The notes beneath the pieces are model-generated. The model was given only the letters and a program-made list of their open reading frames with translations. It was not told the DNA's origin and made no database searches. The translations under genes were made by a program, and so were the position numbers. Positions 21,779 through 26,480 of a DNA stretch of 26,480 nucleotides are shown one piece after another (within the stretch, counting starts at the first letter, position 1; every line of letters starts with the position of its first letter). This stretch comes from a virus. The stretch is taken from the IMG/VR virus record IMGVR_UViG_3300020202_000199, positions 1-26,480 of that record; one strand, given 5' to 3'.

Positions 21779-22371
21779 GGCGCCGCCCCTCCCCCGAGAA
21801 CCGCTACATCCCGCAGGGTTATACGATCGTCGTGCGGTCCAAGGCGGCGCCCGCGGTCGTGTACCTGAGCGCCGAAGGCCGCCCCGCTGCCATGGGGTTC
21901 TACGGCAAGGCCGAGCGCCCCGCGTTCCACCATACCTACCGCTCAGAGGAGCGGCGCGCCCAGCACGTGGCGCAGTTCCTTGCCAGCTGCGAGGCACTCG
22001 ACAAGCGCCGCGAGGAGCGCCGAGCCCAGCGCAAGGCCTTCGCCCATACGCTCCAGGTCGGCGATGTCCTGAGCACCTGCTGGGGCTATGATCAGACGAA
22101 CGTCGAGTTCTTTCAAGTGGTGCGCCTCATCGGCGCCTCCATGGTCGCGGTACGCGAGCTGGCTCGGGAGACCGAGGAAACCGGCTTCATGTCCGGCAAG
22201 TGCGTCCCGGTCCTAGGGAAGTTCATCGGGCCCGAGCTGAGGAAGCGCGTGCTCGAGGGGAATAGGCTCGACATCCACGGGGGCTTCGGCTACGCGACCA
22301 AGGTCGAAATGCGCGAGGTCGCCCCGGGCGTCAAGGTCGCCGACGCCTCCCACTGGTCGTCGTACGCATGA
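21775..22371 (+). CDS. Conserved mobile-element protein with GYDQTN motif, 198 aa
   Basis: ATG at 21775 (MRRRPSPENRYIPQGYTIVV) overlaps the previous stop, and this decides the start against the longer open frame from 21541. Residues 20-65 are a small beta-rich part (VVRSKAAPAVVYLSAEGRPA), 60-92 a basic helix (EERRAQHVAQFLASCEALDK), 93-125 the most typical part, VGDVLSTCWGYDQTNVEFFQ, and the C-terminal section has strands ending GVKVADASHWSSYA. The 'GD-L-SxWGYDQTN-xFxQVV' motif recurs in proteins of phages and other mobile elements in Gram-negatives; as far as I know its function is undescribed. No catalytic residues can be pointed at. Confidence 0.75.
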   Translation: MRRRPSPENRYIPQGYTIVVRSKAAPAVVYLSAEGRPAAMGFYGKAERPAFHHTYRSEERRAQHVAQFLASCEALDKRREERRAQRKAFAHTLQVGDVLSTCWGYDQTNVEFFQVVRLIGASMVAVRELARETEETGFMSGKCVPVLGKFIGPELRKRVLEGNRLDIHGGFGYATKVEMREVAPGVKVADASHWSSYA

Positions 22372-22613
22372 GCGCGAATCCACTTCGGCAGCTCACCTAT
22401 GCGACCATCATGGCCGCCGGCCGGGACGCGGCCTACCGCAGCATGCGCCGCGCCGGCCGGACACGATGGAACTTGGACGACTGGAACGCGGCCGCCGCCG
22501 AGGTCGCGCGCCTCGTCCCATACCTGGAGCCTCCGATTGCCCCACCCCAACCGCGGCAAGCCCCCACACCTTCGCTTGAACCCGCTCCCCGAAGACGTAC
22601 GCGCCGCGCGTGA
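22368..22613 (+). CDS. Small cassette protein, 81 aa
   Basis: ATG at 22368 overlaps the stop of the 198-aa gene (ATGA). It begins MSANPLRQLTYATIMAAGRD and is helical for 50 residues (AYRSMRRAGRTRWNLDDWNA, AAAEVARLVPYL), then proline/arginine-rich. Length and composition suggest a small basic protein; the 'W-x2-(D/E)W-x-A' helix part is seen in other phage small proteins next to the GYDQTN family, from recall. The function is unknown. Confidence 0.65.
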   Translation: MSANPLRQLTYATIMAAGRDAAYRSMRRAGRTRWNLDDWNAAAAEVARLVPYLEPPIAPPQPRQAPTPSLEPAPRRRTRRA

Positions 22614-22893
22614 GCGCTTGGGTCTGAGCGTGGGCGAGGCGGCCGCCCTCGTCCACTGCTCGGCCCAATCCTGGCGCCAGTGGGAGGCGCCCAGGGACTC
22701 GCCAGACCATCGCCGGATGCATGCCGCATTCTGGGAGCTGTTCCAGCTCAAGGCGCGCGCCAAGGCCGCCGTCAGGCGCCCAGCGCGCACGCGCTCAGGT
22801 GCGCTCCCAGATCAAGGCCTTCAACCAGTGGATGGCGAGCCCGTTTCGAACCTCGCGCCCACCGACCCGAAGGACAGTCCAGCCCAGGAGTAG
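22537..22893 (+). CDS. HTH-type cassette regulator, 118 aa, probable TTG start
   Basis: The start is taken as TTG at 22537 (MPHPNRGKPPHLRLNPLPED), with a TGGAG seven bases upstream and a typical N-terminus for this type; a TTG at 22576 is the other option. Residues 19-52 form an XRE-like HTH (VRAARERLGLSVGEAAALVH, then CSAQSWRQWE), and RRMHAAFWELFQLKAR is a recurring end of such proteins. The last about 40 residues (from AKAAVRRPARTRSG) are low-complexity and run 99 bases antisense over the 3' end of the Vsr-like gene, so they may be a stop-loss extension. It may regulate the cassette. Confidence 0.6.
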   Translation: MPHPNRGKPPHLRLNPLPEDVRAARERLGLSVGEAAALVHCSAQSWRQWEAPRDSPDHRRMHAAFWELFQLKARAKAAVRRPARTRSGALPDQGLQPVDGEPVSNLAPTDPKDSPAQE

Positions 22894-23154
22894 CGCCCGT
22901 GCGTGCTTCTCGATGTCCGCATGGAAGCGCTCCGAGATCCGGTGCACCTCGCCATCGACTTCGACCGCGAGCATGAGCCGCGGCCAAGCGAAGTCCATGC
23001 GCCATTTCCGGTCCGGGGCGAAGACGTATTCGCGCTCCGGGGGCGGGAGTTTCTCGGCGCGGATGTGCAGGGCGAGCGTCTCCTCGAGCTGGGAGACGGG
23101 CTTGCCAGAGAAGCGCTTGGGGAGCGTGAGGAGATCCACGGCGAGGCTGCTCAT
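22795..23154 (-). CDS. Vsr/DUF559-like endonuclease, 119 aa
   Basis: ATG at 23154 overlaps the upstream stop (ATGA). After a helical start, residues 37-100 contain a PD-(D/E)xK-type nuclease core: PPEREYVFAPDRKWRMDFAW (E40, D54) and AVEVDGEVHRISERFHADIE (E65, D67, H71, E82) with a following GWTVLRVGGREV strand. This pattern is that of phage Vsr-fold nucleases often annotated as Holliday-junction or DNA repair enzymes. It closes the replication operon, which fits branch resolution or DNA processing. The exact substrate cannot be told. The end overlaps the facing cassette gene by 99 bases. Confidence 0.75.
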   Translation of the reverse strand: MSSLAVDLLTLPKRFSGKPVSQLEETLALHIRAEKLPPPEREYVFAPDRKWRMDFAWPRLMLAVEVDGEVHRISERFHADIEKHARALLLGWTVLRVGGREVRNGLAIHWLKALIWERT

Positions 23155-23789
23155 TTGCGCACCTGCAGGGCTTTCGTCGATTCAAGAAAATCCGAGGCCT
23201 TGCGCGCGGGCGCGAGCGACTCCCGGCCCTTTGCCATGACCTGGGCTGCGCGCTCGGGGTCGCCAACCGTGATCGGAGCCTCGATGGGGAAACCTTGGCG
23301 GGCATTCTCCGATTCAGAAATGCCCACCAGGCGCGCGCGGTACTCGGGCACGATGCTTCTGCCCCTCAAGCCCCTGTAGCGCGCCTCGAACTCCTTCCCG
23401 CGGAAGGGCAGTTCCTCGTCGGTCACGCGGCACAGCTGCGGCCAGCCCCCCATGTCGTCGACCACGGCGTGGATCAGCGGATCGTCGAAGACCACGCTCT
23501 GCCACGCGCCCACGATCCGGATGGCCCGCACGACCTTGGCCCACGCGGCGAGCGCCGAGTCCACGGTCGAGCCCTCGATCATCCGCACCACGTCCGCCGG
23601 CTTCGGGCAGAACTGCCCCGCGTCCGGGTTCATGGCATGCCGCCCAAGCGCATCGCGCACCGCGGCCAGGTCGTAGGCCTTCAGCGCCCCCCACCAGATG
23701 CCCATGACCATCGGCGACAGCTCCACGCGATAGAGCGCATAGACGGCCGTCAACGCCTCCGCGAACGCGGAGCGATCGGCTTCCCTCAT
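23151..23789 (-). CDS. Replication P/helicase-loader-like protein, 212 aa
   Basis: ATG at 23789 overlaps the preceding stop (ATGA). The N-terminus (MREADRSAFAEALTAVYALY) and LSPMVMGIWWGALKAYDLAA are characteristic of phage proteins in the P-like replication family (DUF6475 type) encoded after an initiator gene. A region GQFCPKPADVVRMIEGSTVD is also usual. The C-terminal half has GWPQLCRVTDEELPFRGKEF and a basic tail. It probably helps load the host helicase at the origin. Family recognition is by pattern; loader action is inferred from position after the initiator. Confidence 0.7.
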   Translation of the reverse strand: MREADRSAFAEALTAVYALYRVELSPMVMGIWWGALKAYDLAAVRDALGRHAMNPDAGQFCPKPADVVRMIEGSTVDSALAAWAKVVRAIRIVGAWQSVVFDDPLIHAVVDDMGGWPQLCRVTDEELPFRGKEFEARYRGLRGRSIVPEYRARLVGISESENARQGFPIEAPITVGDPERAAQVMAKGRESLAPARKASDFLESTKALQVRK

Positions 23790-24628
23790 TCGTCCCCCCC
23801 GGCCACGAACGCGGCCGCTGCGTCACGATTCCGCGCCTCGAGCGCGGCCTGCTTCCCTGGTTGCCGGCATGCGGCCATGAGCCACGACTTGGGATCGGCT
23901 GGGCGCTCGCGCGCGCACCGATGGATGGCCCCGATGAGCACTGCGTCCGAGGACTCACGCGCAAGGCGCCCGAGAAAGGCGCCGGCCCGGTCTCGGCTCA
24001 CGCCCACGTCGGCGAGGAGTTGCCTCCCCATACGCCACGCCTCTCGCTTCGGGTCGTCGGCTGGGGGAATCGGGGCTGCGGCGGTATCTCCGTTAGGAGA
24101 TACCGGTATATCTCTACTCTTCTCTACTCTAGTCGTGACGATTTCGCTCTTTTCGTCACGACGCTTTCGTGACGGCTGAGTGACGCCGTTTTCGGTGTTC
24201 TTCTTGCGCTGGCGGTAGTTGTGCGCGCGCTCGGCCTCCGTCATCGGGACGTTGAACTCCTTGAAATTAGGGAGGATTACGCCCTTCGCCGTCGGGTGCG
24301 GCCGCACCCAGCCGACCGCTTCCATGGCGAGCCCAACGCCAGGCGCGCCCGCCATCTGGTCGAGGTCTTCGACCCATGAGTGCTCGAGCCACAGGTCGTC
24401 GTCGAGGAATTTGCCGTGCTCGCGTGCGGCAGACCACGCACGAAGTAGTAACGCCGTCGTGACGGCCCGTGACGCTGGCGTGGACAGGAGGCGCGCGTCC
24501 ATGTCCTTGCCGCCGCCAGGGACAAGCCACTCCCGGAACTCCCGGTTCTGCTGCAGGACGCGCGTGACGGCGATGACCTTGGGGTGCTCGAGCAGCGCGC
24601 CGCGCATCTTGATCCAGTCGCCCGCCAC
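23786..24628 (-). CDS. Replication initiator protein (O-like), 280 aa, GTG start
   Basis: The start is GTG at 24628 (MAGDWIKMRGALLEHPKVIA) with AGGAG almost against it; M8 is an alternative. Residues 1-125 look like a winged-helix replication protein: DWIKMR, STPASRAVTTALLLRAWSAA, WVEDLDQMAGAPGVGLAMEA, VLPNFKEFN-like end. Residues 135-195 are a basic, disordered linker (NYRQRKKNTENGVTQPSRKR). Residues 196-260 form a C-terminal helical domain (REAWRMGRQLLADVGVSRDR) likely to bind the helicase loader or helicase. The linker-coding DNA carries repeats and a perfect hairpin (24083-24175), so the gene may contain the origin, as in lambda O. Confidence 0.75.
   Translation of the reverse strand: MAGDWIKMRGALLEHPKVIAVTRVLQQNREFREWLVPGGGKDMDARLLSTPASRAVTTALLLRAWSAAREHGKFLDDDLWLEHSWVEDLDQMAGAPGVGLAMEAVGWVRPHPTAKGVILPNFKEFNVPMTEAERAHNYRQRKKNTENGVTQPSRKRRDEKSEIVTTRVEKSRDIPVSPNGDTAAAPIPPADDPKREAWRMGRQLLADVGVSRDRAGAFLGRLARESSDAVLIGAIHRCARERPADPKSWLMAACRQPGKQAALEARNRDAAAAFVAGGDE
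24083..24104. repeat. Perfect 9-bp-arm inverted repeat inside the initiator gene
   Basis: Arm GGTATCTCC at 24083-24091, loop GTTA, arm GGAGATACC at 24096-24104; all nine pairs match. It lies in the linker part of the initiator coding sequence (about residues 175-182) beside an AT-richer stretch and CGTGACG repeats. Such a perfect dyad is unlikely to arise from codon choice alone, and it can be part of a replication origin. Confidence 0.7.
24115..24175. other. Candidate replication origin: repeats and AT-richer tract
   Basis: TCGTGACGA (24133-24141) is matched by an exact inverted copy TCGTCACGA (24153-24161), and TCGTGACGG (24167-24175) is a third near copy. A short tandem repeat TCTCTACTCT runs through 24111-24130. 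Two more CGTGACG copies occur 280 bases upstream in the same gene (24458-24464 and 24468-24474). The tract is clearly richer in A/T than its neighbours. Iterons plus an easily melted tract within an initiator gene are the features of lambdoid origins; function here is inference. Confidence 0.5.
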
Positions 24629-24632
24629 GCTC

Positions 24633-24869
24633 CTACCGCCCCTTCCAGTGCGCCTGATCCATGGCGCGAACTTCCTCGATCTCGCGCTTGAGCGTGGGCC
24701 AGCGCTCGGTACCGGGCCGCTGGTCGACGAGCTGCTTCACCGGCTGGAAACCCGTGCAGCGCCGCGGCAGGTCCAGAATCGTGCTCGTGTTGAAGCGCCT
24801 GCAGCGGTAGGAGCCAGCGTCGCAGTGCGTGCATTCGGTACACACGATCCGGTCGTCCGGGAAGCTCAT
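24633..24869 (-). CDS. Small cysteine-cluster protein, 78 aa
   Basis: ATG at 24869 overlaps the preceding stop (ATGA). It begins MSFPDDRIVCTECTHCDAGS with Cys10, 13, 16, 23 and 38; the spacing allows one zinc site. The rest is WPTLKREIEEVRAMDQAHW, helical. Small 'CxxCxxC...YRCRRF' proteins occur in early operons of proteobacterial phages, with no assigned role. Length and coupling support it. Confidence 0.7.
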   Translation of the reverse strand: MSFPDDRIVCTECTHCDAGSYRCRRFNTSTILDLPRRCTGFQPVKQLVDQRPGTERWPTLKREIEEVRAMDQAHWKGR

Positions 24870-25156
24870 GCGGCCCCCGCCTCGACCGGCTCGGGTCCCG
24901 AGGGAGGAGGAGCGGGCTCCGGGCCGGCCGAGAGGGGAACCTTGGCGAGTTCGCACTGCATGCGCGTGGGCATGCGCCCCAAGTGCCAGTGGCCCCCGTA
25001 GGCGCAGCTGTAGGGCACGAGGCGCTCGGTGTCCTGACCGCGCGCGCGCATGCGGAAGATGACCGACCAGGCCTCCGCCTCGTTGTCGTACTTGCGCTTT
25101 CGCATGCAGGACAGGGGGTGATGCATGATCGGCGTGCCGTCGGGTGCGTGGTTCAC
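24866..25156 (-). CDS. Small Cys/His protein, 96 aa, GTG start
   Basis: GTG at 25156 is in a GTGA overlap with the stop of the 34-aa gene. The sequence begins MNHAPDGTPIMHHPLSCMRK and has KRKYDNEAEAWSVIFRMRAR followed by YSCAYGGHWHLGRMP. Cys17, Cys51, His56 and His58 could bind zinc. This 'C-KR-Y-E-A...YxCxYGGxWHLG' build is a known form of phage early proteins resembling zinc fingers. The C-terminal 25 residues are P/E/A-rich. Nucleic-acid binding is possible. Confidence 0.7.
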   Translation of the reverse strand: MNHAPDGTPIMHHPLSCMRKRKYDNEAEAWSVIFRMRARGQDTERLVPYSCAYGGHWHLGRMPTRMQCELAKVPLSAGPEPAPPPSGPEPVEAGAA

Positions 25157-25257
25157 CTGACGCGCTGCGGGACGGGCTTCGCGAGCGGCACGACCGGCGC
25201 TCGTCTGCGGATCTCGGCGAGTCGGCGCTCCACATAGGTTCTGTCGGGCGTCGTCAT
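25153..25257 (-). CDS. Very small basic protein, 34 aa
   Basis: ATG at 25257 overlaps the stop of the 121-aa gene (ATGA) and its stop overlaps the next GTG (GTGA). It begins MTTPDRTYVERRLAEIRRRA and ends VVPLAKPVPQRVR. No family. The exact coupling on both sides is the reason to keep it; a coupling leader rather than a functional protein is also possible. Confidence 0.5.
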   Translation of the reverse strand: MTTPDRTYVERRLAEIRRRAPVVPLAKPVPQRVR

Positions 25258-25619
25258 GTGCGCCCCCGCAGCTCGAAGAACCCCTCGCGGTGCGGATGCA
25301 GGACGAGGTAGAGGCGCGCGAGATCAGGCCAACGCCAGTCGTTCAGCTTCCACTCGCCGTCGTTGCGCGCTTCCAGAGCAGTCTGGTGGCGCAGGTACTC
25401 GCCGATGGTGCGGGCGCTGTAGTGCGTGCGCCCTGCGGCCGCAGCCCGCTCGGCCTCGGTCTCGAAGCGCTCCCAGACGTGCAGGTTCTCACGCAGCCAG
25501 TCGTAGAAGTCGGGGCGGAAGCGAGCACGCTCCTCGAGGGCACGCCGCAGCACGTACTCGCGACGCCCTACCGCACGCAGGGCGGCCGGAGAGGCGATCG
25601 GGAGCGCGAGCTGGTTCAT
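25254..25619 (-). CDS. Conserved phage early protein, 121 aa
   Basis: ATG at 25619 overlaps the stop of the CII-like gene (ATGA). The central part, RPDFYDWLRENLHVWERFET, then GRTHYSARTIGEYLRHQTAL and WKLNDWRWPDLARLYLVLHP, is a pattern I recognise from many phages of proteobacteria: a small, mostly helical protein of unknown function that may have a winged-helix-like fold. No catalytic residues. It sits with early regulators and replication genes. Confidence 0.7.
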   Translation of the reverse strand: MNQLALPIASPAALRAVGRREYVLRRALEERARFRPDFYDWLRENLHVWERFETEAERAAAAGRTHYSARTIGEYLRHQTALEARNDGEWKLNDWRWPDLARLYLVLHPHREGFFELRGRT

Positions 25620-26005
25620 GGCTGCATCCCCATCACGCGCTCCATCCGGTCCGCCAGCCGCTTCTGCAGGCGCACCGCCTCGATGTATTGGCGCTGCAGC
25701 TCCGCGGCCTCGTCCTTCGGCTCCATCGGGACCGGCCGCAGATAGCCCGCCTCGTCAGCGATGAAGTGCATGGCCGAGTGGCACCCGACCTTGCGTCCCT
25801 CGCGCAACAGCCACACGACCTGTTCGGGATTCAGACGCTCGCGCCGCGCGGGGTTGAGGCAGTCCTTGAGCCACGTGCCGGCCTCGTTCGCCGGCATCTC
25901 AGGGCGCAGCCGGTGTCCCACTTCCTTGTTGCCCCCAAGAGCGCGCACGACATCACGAATGGCGTCGTTGATGTCCTCCGTGAAGAGCGCGCCCTGGTCA
26001 GCCAT
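25616..26005 (-). CDS. CII-like phage regulatory protein, 129 aa
   Basis: ATG at 26005 (MADQGALFTEDINDAIRDVV) has an AGGGGG site six bases upstream; the longer open frame crosses the terminator and was rejected. Residues 5-60 (RALGGNKEVGHRLRPEMPAN, EAGTWLKDCLNPARRERLNP) match the CII/CP76-type regulatory protein pattern, including an HTH-like helix pair and LNPEQVVWLLREGRK. The C-terminal 30 residues are helical, possibly for tetramer formation. By position after cro and a terminator it corresponds to lambda cII, which switches to lysogeny. Target promoters cannot be named. Confidence 0.7.
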   Translation of the reverse strand: MADQGALFTEDINDAIRDVVRALGGNKEVGHRLRPEMPANEAGTWLKDCLNPARRERLNPEQVVWLLREGRKVGCHSAMHFIADEAGYLRPVPMEPKDEAAELQRQYIEAVRLQKRLADRMERVMGMQP

Positions 26006-26076
26006 TCCACCCCCTTCCGTTATTTGCGGACAGGCGCGGACAGACGGCCGCCGGACAAAAAAAGAGACTGCGCGCG

Positions 26077-26108
26077 AAGAAAAGGGCGGGGAGAGTGACC
26101 GCCCCGCC
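26077..26108 (-). terminator. Rho-independent terminator between cro and CII-like gene
   Basis: On the minus strand, stem GGCGGGG (26102-26108) pairs with CCCCGCC (26085-26091) over a 10-base loop, followed by C then TTTTCTT. It lies where lambda has tR1, between cro and cII. It should cut early transcription unless an antiterminator acts; none was identified in the window. Confidence 0.7.
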
Positions 26109-26152
26109 TGAAGCCGCGGGCCCGCAACCGCTGATCGCCCGCGACGCACTGT

Positions 26153-26365
26153 TCATCGTGCCGCCTGCCGAGTAAGCGCTTGGCGGATCGCTCCACGCGC
26201 GGCCCTGCCCAGAGGGAGGCGCTGCTCGGAGAGGTAGTGCAGCTTGTATTGGTAGAGGTCCGGGACCTCGTCGGGCCACATGTAGATGGCCTGCCGACTA
26301 ATGCCCAGCAACCCGGACAGCTTGGTGACGCCGCCGAAATGCTGGATGGCTGAGGACTTCTTCAT
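26153..26365 (-). CDS. cro: Cro-like repressor, 70 aa
   Basis: ATG at 26365 (MKKSSAIQHFGGVTKLSGLL). The N-terminal pattern 'KxxxIxHFGGxxKLxxxLGISRQAIYMW' is that of P22-type Cro, with the recognition helix at about 24-31 (SRQAIYMW). Residues 35-70 are VPDLYQYKLHYLSEQRLPLG and a basic tail. No ribosome site lies upstream, and the -10 box ends only eight bases before the ATG, so the message may be leaderless. It should bind the operators at 26375-26432 and repress the repressor and early promoters. Confidence 0.85.
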   Translation of the reverse strand: MKKSSAIQHFGGVTKLSGLLGISRQAIYMWPDEVPDLYQYKLHYLSEQRLPLGRAARGAIRQALTRQAAR

Positions 26366-26372
26366 GGCTCAA

Positions 26373-26402
26373 ATGGTAACTGCGGTTCACATCCTCCGTC
26401 AA
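26373..26402 (-). promoter_or_regulatory. Probable early promoter of cro (minus strand)
   Basis: On the minus strand TTGACG (26397-26402) is followed after 18 bases by TACCAT (26373-26378). Transcription would start at or within two bases of the cro ATG (26365). The -35 and -10 overlap two of the three operator copies, so a bound repressor would block it. The 18-base spacing is slightly long. Confidence 0.55.
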
Positions 26403-26432
26403 CTCCCGTTGCCACCGTCAACTTGGTTTGAC
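26375..26432. promoter_or_regulatory. Three similar operator sites of the cI/cro region
   Basis: Site 1 GGTAACTGCGGTTCAC (26375-26390), site 2 GTCAACTCCCGTTGCC (26398-26413), site 3 GTCAACTTGGTTTGAC (26417-26432). All share AAC at positions 4-6 and GTT or TTT at 11-13; site 3 is near-palindromic (GTCAA...TTGAC). Start spacing is 23 and 19 bases. This matches a right-operator region OR1-3. Downstream of it on the plus strand only a 10-codon frame (26448-26480) remains; the repressor gene itself is outside the window. Confidence 0.65.
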
Positions 26433-26480
26433 GTTACCTTCGCGCTCATGTCTCAGCGCAACTTAAAGCTGCCCAAATAA

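Noticed and set aside
25998-26156. 52-codon minus-strand frame coupled to cro by ATGA
   Set aside because: It runs straight through the cro-proximal terminator hairpin and its T-run and has no recognisable protein features; most likely chance.
1-26480. Search by eye for diversity-generating retroelement, CRISPR array, tRNA, integrase, toxin-antitoxin pair
   Set aside because: No reverse transcriptase, template/variable repeats, regularly spaced repeats, cloverleaf, tyrosine/serine recombinase or toxin partner for the XRE gene was found.
26448-26480. 10-codon plus-strand frame at right edge as start of repressor
   Set aside because: It ends with a stop after ten residues; the repressor gene is more likely beyond the edge.

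Overview
The window is about 26.5 kb of a GC-rich, tightly packed tailed-bacteriophage genome, either a temperate phage or a prophage. The evidence is a terminase pair, portal, scaffold, capsid, connector and fibre genes, a P22/lambda-type cro at the right edge, and a CII-like regulator with replication genes behind it. High GC, strong GGAGG-type ribosome sites and the family resemblance of the early proteins suggest a proteobacterial host, possibly betaproteobacterial; that host guess is from recall of families and is not proven. No integrase, lysis gene, tape-measure protein, tRNA or CRISPR array is visible. Lack of a tape measure, a 797-residue portal, and a connector gene followed by a large possible propeller protein fit a short-tailed (podovirus-like) particle, but the left end is cut inside a fibre gene.

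Layout, read along the minus strand from right to left. (1) 26480-26366: divergent immunity control region with three similar operators; the repressor gene would lie beyond the right edge. (2) 26365-22795: early operon: cro, a terminator, a CII-like activator, several small conserved genes (two with cysteine clusters), a replication initiator with a probable origin inside its own coding sequence, a helicase-loader-like protein and a Vsr-fold endonuclease. (3) 22893-21608: four genes on the plus strand that run against everything around them, an accessory cassette with a small HTH protein. (4) 21607-21041: a 567-bp gap without a convincing gene, with a palindrome next to the divergent XRE-type regulator. 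(5) 21040-13914: that regulator, two small genes, terminase small and large subunits, four small genes, portal and two more small genes. (6) 13917-13483: a freestanding LAGLIDADG homing endonuclease on the plus strand, wedged into the head module. (7) 13297-1: scaffold, small Zn-type protein, head protein, major capsid, a run of beta-rich structural proteins (beta-helix, two lectin-like proteins, coiled coil), a connector/adaptor, a fibre, a possible propeller protein and the start of a second fibre.

The minus-strand genes are largely translationally coupled: most junctions are ATGA, GTGA, TGATG or TAGATG. The two largest gaps in the late block (21041-21607 and 13298-13482) both contain GTAGG...CCTAC inverted repeats, which suggests shared control. 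The most interesting items are the candidate origin inside the initiator gene, the operator set with an apparently leaderless cro, the shared palindromes, the reversed accessory cassette, and the cluster of carbohydrate-binding-like folds between capsid and connector.
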